The notes beneath the pieces were generated by a model. It searched no databases. It was not told the origin of the DNA and saw only the letters and a program-made list of their open reading frames with translations. This document shows positions 18,616 through 26,598 of a stretch of 35,443 bases of DNA, piece by piece (the first letter of the stretch is position 1; every line of letters begins with the position of its first letter). The translations under genes were made by a program, and so were the position numbers. The stretch spans positions 1 through 35,443 of the forward strand of contig NZ_FZMR01000036.1 of the NCBI RefSeq assembly GCF_900198405.1, in the 5' to 3' direction. The DNA comes from Helicobacter cetorum (GTDB lineage Bacteria > Campylobacterota > Campylobacteria > Campylobacterales > Helicobacteraceae).

Positions 18616-19240
18616 CTAAACTAGCAAGACTTTTTTAAACCTATTCTTTAGCACATTACATAGTAAATTTCTATCTTTGCACCGCTTAAACTCACATATT
18701 TAAATGGAGTTTAAAATTAATTTTTACACCATAAATTTTAGCAATCGCCTTTTAGTAAAAGAACTAAAAACTTTCAGTTCTATTGATATGAATATTGTCA
18801 TCTAGAGCAAATTCACTTTGATAATGATTAACCCTAAAATATTCATCAAGCCATGCATTAGCAAGTCTATCATAGTGTCTCTAACCAATTTGTATAAAAC
18901 AAATACTTTTAGGTTTAATTTTTTGATTGATAATGTCTTTTAATGTGGTTTTCTTAATATCTTGTACTATTTTAAAGACTTCTCAATTTATCAAGAATAT
19001 ACCAAATTCAGGTTGTTTTGAAGTCCCTCTATCTTTTTTAGATTTAGTGTTAATTTCCCCTTATTCTTGTAACTCCAAAATAGCTTGCATCTAATTCTAC
19101 TTGGCCTATAATATTTTGATTTTAGTTATTTTGTATAGAATGGTTTTATTCTCTAAACTTATTGTAATATTTATTAGTTGTATTGCAATTAATATTTGAT
19201 AATCGGCAAGTTTAGAGTAGCATTTAAGTTATTACAAAAA
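18616..19240 (-). pseudogene. Decayed IS1595-family transposase
   Basis: Stitched minus-strand frames give the layout of an IS1595-family DDE transposase. In order they are KLADYQILIAIQL (about 19190-19230), GQVELDASYFGVTRIRG (about 19060-19108; usual motif VE(I/L)DESYFG) and RGTSKQPEFGI. Then come VQDIKKTTLKDIINQKI, HYDRLANAWLDEYFRVNHY (about 18830-18885), SEFALDDNIHINRTESF, and in another frame FTKRRLLKF plus YGVKINFKLHL. The usual Trp of the TDxW block is a TAG stop, its Asp is replaced, and at least four frameshifts or stops interrupt the frame. It is a fossil element abutting the hsdS relic. I could not delimit terminal inverted repeats. Confidence 0.75.
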
Positions 19241-19415
19241 TAAGAAAAAGTATTTTTCTAATTTTATAAGTGCTTAAAGCAGATTATTAGATAGTATTAT
19301 CAGCATTGTTATACGATAATGTTAGTCTAGAGCCTAGATAAATATAAAAATAATTACCTAAAATAAAATATCAAAGAAATAAAGAAAACAAAGGAGGGTA
19401 TTTAAAAAATAAAAT

Positions 19416-19657
19416 CTAGGGCAAGAATTAAAAAAACATGCTCCTAAAAAATAATCAAAGCAAGAATTACTTGTAGGACATAATTATCTAGATGAAACTA
19501 TTTGCAAAAATTGGCTTTCATTGCTTACTGAGATAAAAAAGACCTAGCTTTAAATGAGACGAGTAAGGCTAAAAGCATCTTAAAACAAAATTTCTATTCT
19601 ATAGAACACCCAAATATTCTACAAGCTTTAATAGCGAGTAAAAAAAGGAGATCTATC
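19416..19657 (+). pseudogene. Unidentified decayed coding stretch
   Basis: The plus strand reads LGQELKKHAPKK, a TAA, then SKQELLVGHNYLDETICKNW and LSLLTEI. A one-base shift then continues DLALNETSKAKSILKQN and FYSIEHPNILQALIASKKRR. The composition is that of a soluble helical protein. It runs convergently into the ftsZ terminator. I do not recognise it. It is most likely the 3' part of a lost gene. Confidence 0.4.
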
Positions 19658-19679
19658 AAATCAATCCTTTTGATTTCTC
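19640..19679 (-). terminator. ftsZ: ftsZ terminator overlapping its last codons
   Basis: On the minus strand GAGA-ATCAAA, an 8-nt loop and TTTGAT-AGA-TCTC form an interrupted 10-bp stem, followed by C and seven T. The stem covers the ftsZ stop codon. Confidence 0.6.
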
Positions 19680-20818
19680 AGATAAGCAGGAATGTCTAAA
19701 TCTTCTTCGCTTGTAGGGATTCTCCCTCCATTGACTACCATTCTGGGTTTAATAGTAGACTGAGTTGCCGTAGCGATATTCTCTAAAGGGGTAGGTTCTT
19801 CATCTTTAGATTTCTCAGAACCCGTAGCAATGAGAGTTACACGCACTTGGTCAGCTGGAAGAGTATCTCGCTCAATATAGCTAAATTTCACCATGGAATC
19901 TTCATGTGCACGCTCATAAATAATATCTTGTGCAGCCCAAAGTATCGCTGCGGGATAACCCTTTGGATACTCAAAGCAAGCAATAACACCCATAGCTCCA
20001 TTAATAGAAATATTATCAAGCAAGGGTGATTGAATAGCGTTTTCCATTGCTGTAACAGCTGCATTTTCGCCAATGGCTTCTCCGATGCCCATTAGAGCAA
20101 ATCCCTTAAAGCCAAGAACGGTTCTTAAGTCTGCAAAATCTACATTAACCTTGCCTTTTTGGGTAATAATGCCAGAAATTCCACTTACGGCTCTCACCAA
20201 CACATCATCAACTTCTCTAAAACATTCGTCAATACTAGCAGCTGGCTTCATTGTAGAGCGAAGTTTTTCATTAGGGATAACCACAATAGAATCGCTCACA
20301 CTCTTTAGCTCTTCTAAGCCACTTTCAGCTTTTTTTGTGCGGTCTCTGCCTTCATTTCTAAAGGGTTTAGTAACAACGGCAACGGTTAAAGCTCCCTCTT
20401 TTTTGGCAATATCAGCAACCACCGGTATCGCACCAGTTCCTGTGCCTCCGCCAAGTCCTGTGCAGACAATAACCAAATTTGCACCCTTAGCAAATTTTCT
20501 AATCTCATCAGCACTTTCTTCAGCTGCTGATTTACCCACCTTGGGATCCCCTCCAGCTCCTAAACCATTTGTAACTTCTTTGCCCAAACGGATTTTAATC
20601 TGCGTAGGATTATCTTGGAGATGTTGTTCATCAGTATTAGCCACAATAGGGATAACGCCATGATGCATGCTAGTTTCAATAAGATGTCTAACCATGTTGG
20701 AACCCCCACCTCCTATACCAATTACAACAATTTTAGTCTCTTTATGGGGAGAGTCGGTTATTTCTTGAATGCTCGCTTGACCGATGTCTTTATCCTCGAC
20801 TCTTGCCTCTTGAATCAT
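19661..20818 (-). CDS. ftsZ: Cell division protein FtsZ
   Basis: FtsZ is the tubulin-like GTPase that forms the division ring. It has GGGGSNMVRHLI near the N-terminus, the tubulin signature LGGGTGTG, the T7-loop region NVDFADLRTVL and a C-terminal tail ending in a DIPAYLRNQKD conserved peptide that would bind FtsA. I start it at the ATG at 20818 (MIQEARVEDKD; 385 residues) because AAGGA lies 7 nt upstream. The frame is open to a TTG at 20833 and includes another ATG at 20824, but the first is upstream of the ribosome-binding site and the second almost touches it. It lies 317 nt after ftsA, with its own extended -10 promoter. Confidence 0.95.
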   Translation of the reverse strand: MIQEARVEDKDIGQASIQEITDSPHKETKIVVIGIGGGGSNMVRHLIETSMHHGVIPIVANTDEQHLQDNPTQIKIRLGKEVTNGLGAGGDPKVGKSAAEESADEIRKFAKGANLVIVCTGLGGGTGTGAIPVVADIAKKEGALTVAVVTKPFRNEGRDRTKKAESGLEELKSVSDSIVVIPNEKLRSTMKPAASIDECFREVDDVLVRAVSGISGIITQKGKVNVDFADLRTVLGFKGFALMGIGEAIGENAAVTAMENAIQSPLLDNISINGAMGVIACFEYPKGYPAAILWAAQDIIYERAHEDSMVKFSYIERDTLPADQVRVTLIATGSEKSKDEEPTPLENIATATQSTIKPRMVVNGGRIPTSEEDLDIPAYLRNQKD

Positions 20819-20884
20819 AGCCATTTCCTTCAATATAATTCTGCTCTAAGCTCTGCTTGCTGTTAGCAATTTAGTGTTCTTACT

Positions 20885-20893
20885 ATTATAGCA
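20885..20893 (-). promoter_or_regulatory. Extended -10 promoter for ftsZ
   Basis: The minus strand reads TGCTATAAT, a full extended -10, about 65 nt before the chosen ftsZ start. It lies inside the 316-nt ftsA-ftsZ gap. Confidence 0.6.
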
Positions 20894-21134
20894 TCTTTTT
20901 ATAGTATTTTGATATTGAAAATTATGGTTTTTTCTTTGATATTGTTATTTTTTATGCAATTTTGATAAGTGTATCTAAGTGTTTAGAGTCTTGCATTGGC
21001 TATCTTTAGATACTATAAAATATATTTAAATTATATTTAATATATTAAAATTTTTAATTATGTTAAAAATAATTTTATAAATTATAATATAATAAAATAA
21101 CACTTAAATCAATACCAAAGAATACTCCTTTGCT
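20894..21134. other. AT-only tract between ftsA and ftsZ
   Basis: The ftsA-ftsZ gap holds no gene. Its centre (about 21005-21105) is almost purely A and T with many TATA/ATTATA steps, which could be read as several overlapping -10 boxes or as a bent upstream element for the ftsZ promoter. No hairpin of note ends ftsA. Confidence 0.5.
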
Positions 21135-22604
21135 CTAAAACATAGTAGAAAATTTTTCAAAAAGTTTTTTGAAAAAACCTTTATCTTCAGTAGATTTGGT
21201 TATGGGAAGTTTATCTTCCTTAGAAATTAAATTACCTAAATCTGGGGTAGTTTGAGATGTTGTAATAGATGTTTGAGGTGTTGTTTCAAGAGGGCTTGGA
21301 TTGGGTCTTCTAGCACTATTATTGTTTTCATGATAGCGAATAACCCCTTTAGAGTCTCGCTCATAGTTAGTATGCCCCCCCACTTTATACAAGATTAGCC
21401 CCATAACTACTGAAAAACGAGGATCTTTCAAATCTTCAAACATACCCATAACACCATTTTCCATAGGAGTGGCTAGACGCACAGGATAATTGGTGAAATA
21501 AGTTTTGGCTAACTCTTTAATGCCTTTCATCATAGTCATTCCACCTGTTAATACGACTCCACCACCTAAATGCTTTTCAAGCCCACTTGTTTGAATGCAC
21601 TTATGGATTATTCTAAAAGTTTCTAAAGCTCTTTCTCTCATGATTGGCTGAATATCACTAAGAGGCACAACATGATTTTCCTTGCCATCTGAGCCTATTG
21701 GAGGGACTTGAATATTGATAGATTGCACATCTTCTTCACTCTCAAAAGAAAGGTCGCCATATTTGATTTTTATTTCTTCTGCATGGGGAAAAGAAGTGTT
21801 GAGCATATGAGATAAATCAGAGGTTAGATGGTGTGAGCCTACAGGGATATATCGGTCATAGCGCATAGAATTGCCACTATAAATCATAAGATTGCAAGTT
21901 TCTCCACCCATATCAATGCATGCTACGCCTAATTCTTTTTCATCTCTAGATAAAGTGGCAATAGATGCAGCATAAGAATTAAGCACTACATTTTCAATTT
22001 CTACGCCTGATTGAATCACAATTTTTTCTAAATTTTCAATATTGTTATTGTCCGTATAAACGATATGAACAAAGACTTCTAGGCGAGTCCCACTCATACC
22101 TAGTGGGTCATTCACATCTTGTTTATCTAAAGTGAAACGATAAGGCAATGCATGTAAAATACGCTTGCTGTTATCTAAGCTAGAACTAGTCTTAGTACAA
22201 GCGTTATTGACTGCACGATTAATATCATCTATGGTAACAACATTATCTTTTGTGCTTGCTACCCCAGAGCTGTTAATGCTTTCCTCAGCTGCATAGGCTC
22301 CAGAAAAAGAGACAATGGCTTTAGTTTTTTTGATAGGGCTATGGGGCGATGTTTCAAAGGGGAGAGAGATATGGTTAGGGGATTCATAAGTGTTTAGTCC
22401 TGCCATTTTTTTGGCATTGTTAATAACCTCCTTAATCACGCTAGAGGCCTCTGAAAGGCTATTGATACGCCCTTTTTTAATCCCTTTAGAATCTTGATGT
22501 GCAGTGCCAATAATGCGTAAAATTCCATCTCTAAGTTCTGCTACTATAGCACAGATTTTCCTAGAGCCAACATCAACTCCTAAAATAATTTCTTTTTGTT
22601 CCAT
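21135..22604 (-). CDS. ftsA: Cell division protein FtsA
   Basis: FtsA is the actin-like ATPase that tethers FtsZ to the membrane. It has phosphate loop 1 GVDVGSRKICAIVAEL near residue 8, phosphate loop 2 ACIDMGGETCNLMIY, the adenosine motif GGVVLTGGMTMMKGI, and a C-terminal amphipathic helix GFFKKLFEKFSTMF that inserts in the membrane. A low-complexity linker rich in T/S/P/Q precedes the helix. I start at the ATG at 22604 (MEQKEIILG; 489 residues) because AAGGA lies 7 nt upstream. The frame is open another 14 codons and would overlap the ppiD-like gene. The gap to ppiD is then 22 nt, so they form one transcript. Confidence 0.94.
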   Translation of the reverse strand: MEQKEIILGVDVGSRKICAIVAELRDGILRIIGTAHQDSKGIKKGRINSLSEASSVIKEVINNAKKMAGLNTYESPNHISLPFETSPHSPIKKTKAIVSFSGAYAAEESINSSGVASTKDNVVTIDDINRAVNNACTKTSSSLDNSKRILHALPYRFTLDKQDVNDPLGMSGTRLEVFVHIVYTDNNNIENLEKIVIQSGVEIENVVLNSYAASIATLSRDEKELGVACIDMGGETCNLMIYSGNSMRYDRYIPVGSHHLTSDLSHMLNTSFPHAEEIKIKYGDLSFESEEDVQSINIQVPPIGSDGKENHVVPLSDIQPIMRERALETFRIIHKCIQTSGLEKHLGGGVVLTGGMTMMKGIKELAKTYFTNYPVRLATPMENGVMGMFEDLKDPRFSVVMGLILYKVGGHTNYERDSKGVIRYHENNNSARRPNPSPLETTPQTSITTSQTTPDLGNLISKEDKLPITKSTEDKGFFKKLFEKFSTMF

Positions 22605-22626
22605 CATAGATTCCTTAATATTTATT

Positions 22627-24090
22627 TTACTGAATGTATTTGACAATTTTATAGCGTTTTTTAAGCTCTTCTATTAAAGCACGATCAAATAAATCGGTTT
22701 TAATATTGCCTATTAGGCGTCCCAAGTATTGATTTTCTTCTGCATTAAGCGTGTGGTTAAAATCTTGTTGAGTGATTTTATAGAGAACAACCTTGTTATT
22801 TAAAGCGATAAAACCACTACTTTCTTGGCGGTTTAATAGGGTGTTGACAAATTTAGCGCTTTCTTCTTGGGTAAGCACATCAATAGTGCCCTTGAAACCA
22901 GAGCTGACATAGCCTATATTTTTTCCCTTAAAATCCTTAAGTTTTTCTTTTGCTAAAGTTTGCAGTGCTTTGAGAGTTTTTTCTTGAGTCAAACGAGTTT
23001 TAAGAGTGCCTTTAGCCTCATCAAAATTTTGTAATTCGTCTTTAGTTTTAGAGACAAGTTGCACTACTATAAAACCATCTTTAAAGGGTTCTGGTTTTAG
23101 GATTTCAAGGGGTTTGAGTCTATCTAGTTTTTGCGTGATTTCTGTAGTATAGGGAGAGTTATTTTCTTCAAAATTTTGTGTGGTGTAGTTTTCTGTATGC
23201 CCTTTTTTTAAGGCAATATAACTTCTCAAGGCTTTTTCATTTGTATTTTGCATATTCAAATCATGCTTGACTTGTTCTTGAATGTCTTTAAAATCTTGTA
23301 GTTTTCCATCTTTATCCAAATAAGATGCCTTGTTTTTATTGTAATACTCTTCTAAGTCCTTCAAGCTAGGCTTTTCTAAACTAGCATCAAAGTATAAAGA
23401 GCGGGTTTCAAAGCTAGTAGGCTTTTTAAAATCCTTTTTGTGCGTTTCATAATACTTTTTCATCTCATCTTCATTGAGAGAGATTTTGACATCTTTAGGA
23501 TTTAAGATAAGAATTTCTAACTTATCTTGTAATTTTGCCCAAAGTGATAAACTAGATTGCTCTAAAGGGGTAGTGGTTTTGGGAAATAAAGCACTAATTT
23601 TTTGCAAAATTAGAGATTTTTCAACGCTTTCTTCAAAGAGTTTGGGGCGATAATTGTTGGCTTGCAAAACATTTTTATATAGCGTTTCATCAAAAACGCC
23701 ATCTTTTTGAAAAACGCTTGTTTTTTTAATTTCTTTTGCAATTTCTTGCTTGCTAACTCCAAGCCCTAAATCTAAAGCAAAGTTTCTTAACAACGCTTGA
23801 TTGATAAGCATATCTAACGCACTTTTTTCTAAATGCATGGCTTTGATTTGTTCTTCTGTTAGCTCTTTAAAATTAGGAATAGACTCAGCATAAGCGTCTT
23901 TAAGACGGCGGTATTCTTGGGCTAATTCATTTTGAGAAATCTCAATTTGCCCCACTTTGGCAACACTACCGCTATGGAAAGAAAAGCTATATTGCCCCCA
24001 GCCTATCATACCAGCAGCAATAAAAGCAATGGTGCTTATCCATATCGTAATTACTAAATATTTTTTATGCTTTTGCATCCATTCAATCAT
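22627..24090 (-). CDS. PpiD/SurA-type periplasmic chaperone
   Basis: This 487-residue protein has a short cytoplasmic start (MIEWMQKHKKY), one membrane anchor (about 11-31, VITIWISTIAFIAAGMIGWG) and a periplasmic SurA_N-like chaperone domain starting VAKVGQIEISQNELAQEYRRLK. A charged middle region follows (NEDEMKKYYETHKKDFKKP, the SurA/PpiC approach segment), then a C-terminal helix. It resembles PpiD folding factors; a typical parvulin active site is not obvious, so it may act as a chaperone only. It is the first gene before ftsA and divergent from bioA. The upstream AAAGGA is rather far from the ATG (13 nt). Confidence 0.8.
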   Translation of the reverse strand: MIEWMQKHKKYLVITIWISTIAFIAAGMIGWGQYSFSFHSGSVAKVGQIEISQNELAQEYRRLKDAYAESIPNFKELTEEQIKAMHLEKSALDMLINQALLRNFALDLGLGVSKQEIAKEIKKTSVFQKDGVFDETLYKNVLQANNYRPKLFEESVEKSLILQKISALFPKTTTPLEQSSLSLWAKLQDKLEILILNPKDVKISLNEDEMKKYYETHKKDFKKPTSFETRSLYFDASLEKPSLKDLEEYYNKNKASYLDKDGKLQDFKDIQEQVKHDLNMQNTNEKALRSYIALKKGHTENYTTQNFEENNSPYTTEITQKLDRLKPLEILKPEPFKDGFIVVQLVSKTKDELQNFDEAKGTLKTRLTQEKTLKALQTLAKEKLKDFKGKNIGYVSSGFKGTIDVLTQEESAKFVNTLLNRQESSGFIALNNKVVLYKITQQDFNHTLNAEENQYLGRLIGNIKTDLFDRALIEELKKRYKIVKYIQ

Positions 24091-24146
24091 AAGAACCCTA
24101 ATTCCTTTAAAATCAAAGATTAAATTTAAAATTGGTGTTTAATGTT

Positions 24147-24161
24147 AGGTTTAATAAACCT
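24147..24161. repeat. 15-bp palindrome in the ppiD-bioA gap
   Basis: AGGTTT, AAT and AAACCT make a perfect inverted repeat in the 142-nt divergent gap, immediately upstream of a TAAAAT (24166-24171) that suits bioA. The position fits an operator. It does not match the E. coli BirA box as I know it. Confidence 0.45.
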
Positions 24162-24165
24162 TGTG

Positions 24166-24171
24166 TAAAAT
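24166..24171 (+). promoter_or_regulatory. Candidate bioA -10 box
   Basis: TAAAAT preceded by TGTG, about 62 nt before the bioA ATG, directly right of the palindrome at 24147-24161. Confidence 0.35.
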
Positions 24172-24232
24172 CAAATAGCCTTATTTTAACCAAAGGTTAT
24201 TAAAAATATCCTTATTTAAAAGAGTTTTTGTA

Positions 24233-25540
24233 ATGAATTTTCAAGAAAATCTAGCCGCTCTAGATCTAGAACATATTTGGCATCCTTGCTCACAAATGCA
24301 AGAGCATCAAAATTTTCCTATTATCCCTATTAAAAGGGCTAAAGGAATGTATCTTTATGATTTTAACAATAATGCCTATATGGATTTAATTAGCTCATGG
24401 TGGGTGAATCTCTTTGGACATAGTAATGCCTACATCAATAAACAACTCAAAAATCAAATCAATGACTTAGAGCATGTCATTTTTGCTTCTTTTAGCCACA
24501 AGCCCATTATTACGCTTTCTCAAAGACTATGCAAACTCACACAATTAGATAAATGCTTTTATGCAGATAATGGCTCATCTTGTATTGAAATCGCTTTAAA
24601 AATGAGCTATCATTTTCATTTTTTAGAGAATAAAACCTATCAAAAAAAGCTTTTTTTATCGCTTTCTAATTCCTATCATGGCGAGACTTTGGGAGCATTG
24701 AGTGTGGGTGATGTGAAGCTTTATAAAGACACTTACACCCCTTTGTTATTACATAATCTTACTACGCCTGTGCCTAAAAATGACAACGAGATACAAGATT
24801 GCTTGAATGCTTTAAAACATTTGTTAGATAAGCATGATAAAGAAATTTGTGCCTTTATTGTAGAGCCACTTTTACAATGTGCGGGAAATATGAATATTTA
24901 TAGTGAGAAATATCTTAAACAAGCGGTGTTAATGTGTAGAGAAAAAAAGATTCATATTATTTTTGATGAAATCGCCACAGGGTTTGGACGCATAGGGACA
25001 ATGTTTGCTTATGAGCAATGTAAAATTAAACCTGATTTTTTATGTTTGTCTAAGGGGATTAGTGGGGGGTATTTGCCTTTAAGTGTGCTACTAACTCATA
25101 ATGAAATTTATAATAAATTTTATGCCCCCTATGAAGAAAATAAAGCGTTTTTACATTCGCATAGCTATACAGGAAATGCCCTAGCATGTGCGTGTGCAAA
25201 TGCTACGCTAGATATTTTTGAAAAAGAAAATATTATTGAAAAAAACCAAGTTTTAAGCGAATTTATTTTTAGCACTCTTCAAGAGGCATTAAAGGATTTG
25301 ATAAAGCAACAAGTGGTGTGTAATTTAAGGCATTTGGGTATGGTTTTTGCCTTTGAAGTGTCTCTTCAAACTACAGAGCGTTTGAGTTTGACTATTTTTA
25401 AAAAAGCTTTAACAAAAGGTTTGTTATTACGCCCCTTGAATAATACGATTTATCTTATGCCCCCTTATATTATCACGCATAAAGAAGTTGAAAAAGCGGT
25501 TATGGGTTTAGTAGAAATTATTAATGAATTAAAAACCTAG
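24233..25540 (+). CDS. bioA: Adenosylmethionine-8-amino-7-oxononanoate aminotransferase BioA
   Basis: BioA is the PLP enzyme that makes 7,8-diaminopelargonate in biotin synthesis, using SAM as amino donor. The 435 residues have HIWHPCSQM at 14-22, [12 protein letters not shown] (54-65), SYHGETLG (147-154), the PLP-phenolic Asp245 ([10 protein letters not shown]) and the Schiff-base Lys274 ([11 protein letters not shown]). These numbers agree with E. coli BioA. No other biotin gene is adjacent. It stands alone between the divergent ppiD-like gene and the pyrH promoter, and the 64-nt gap to pyrH has its own promoter. Confidence is high. Confidence 0.95.
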   Translation: MNFQENLAALDLEHIWHPCSQMQEHQNFPIIPIKRAKGMYLYDFNNNAYMDLISSWWVNLFGHSNAYINKQLKNQINDLEHVIFASFSHKPIITLSQRLCKLTQLDKCFYADNGSSCIEIALKMSYHFHFLENKTYQKKLFLSLSNSYHGETLGALSVGDVKLYKDTYTPLLLHNLTTPVPKNDNEIQDCLNALKHLLDKHDKEICAFIVEPLLQCAGNMNIYSEKYLKQAVLMCREKKIHIIFDEIATGFGRIGTMFAYEQCKIKPDFLCLSKGISGGYLPLSVLLTHNEIYNKFYAPYEENKAFLHSHSYTGNALACACANATLDIFEKENIIEKNQVLSEFIFSTLQEALKDLIKQQVVCNLRHLGMVFAFEVSLQTTERLSLTIFKKALTKGLLLRPLNNTIYLMPPYIITHKEVEKAVMGLVEIINELKT

Positions 25541-25565
25541 AAAGTGTTTTTAAGCAAGTTTAGGT

Positions 25566-25571
25566 TACAAT
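25566..25571 (+). promoter_or_regulatory. -10 box for the pyrH operon
   Basis: TACAAT in GGTTACAATAGGGG lies 33 nt before the pyrH ATG. A second possible box, TAAAAT, follows at about 25578. It would serve the whole pyrH-to-amiA series. Confidence 0.5.
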
Positions 25572-25595
25572 AGGGGATAAAATAAATTAATTTAG

Positions 25596-26330
<735 letters not shown>

Positions 26331-26373
26331 CGCCTTTATTAAGCCAAACTCCATACATAAAGGACTAAAAGCG

Positions 26374-26598
26374 TTGAAGAAAGAAAGAACTGAAAGCTTG
26401 GTAGCTCAAGCATTAAAAAATATTGGCAATGACCGCTATGTGTTAGACAATCTGGTGTTTGCTCGTGTGAAGCAGTTGAATGCTGGGGCAAAAACTTTGG
26501 TGAATATGGATCCCAAGCGTCATAAATTAGTGGATATTGCCATTAGAGAAATCGCTGAGGGAAAAATTGATATAGATAGGATAGATGAACGAAATTGA
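26374..26598 (+). CDS. rpoZ: RNA polymerase omega subunit
   Basis: Omega is the small accessory subunit that aids beta-prime folding. The 74-residue product (start MKKERTESLVAQALKNIG, end IDIDRIDERN) is nearly identical to the H. pylori omega I remember. The start codon is TTG at 26374, with AAGGA 9 nt upstream; no ATG earlier in the frame fits. Its last 14 bases overlap the spoT start. Pairing with spoT is common in bacteria; in E. coli omega also forms part of a ppGpp site. Confidence 0.93.
   Translation: MKKERTESLVAQALKNIGNDRYVLDNLVFARVKQLNAGAKTLVNMDPKRHKLVDIAIREIAEGKIDIDRIDERN

Noticed and set aside
20073..20663. 196-codon plus-strand frame opposite ftsZ
   Set aside because: It is fully antisense to a conserved gene, and its sequence has no domain character; it is a shadow frame.
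22605..22646. Longer N-terminus for FtsA (start at 22646)
   Set aside because: It would overlap the ppiD-like gene, and the ATG at 22604 has the proper ribosome-binding site and the family N-terminus.
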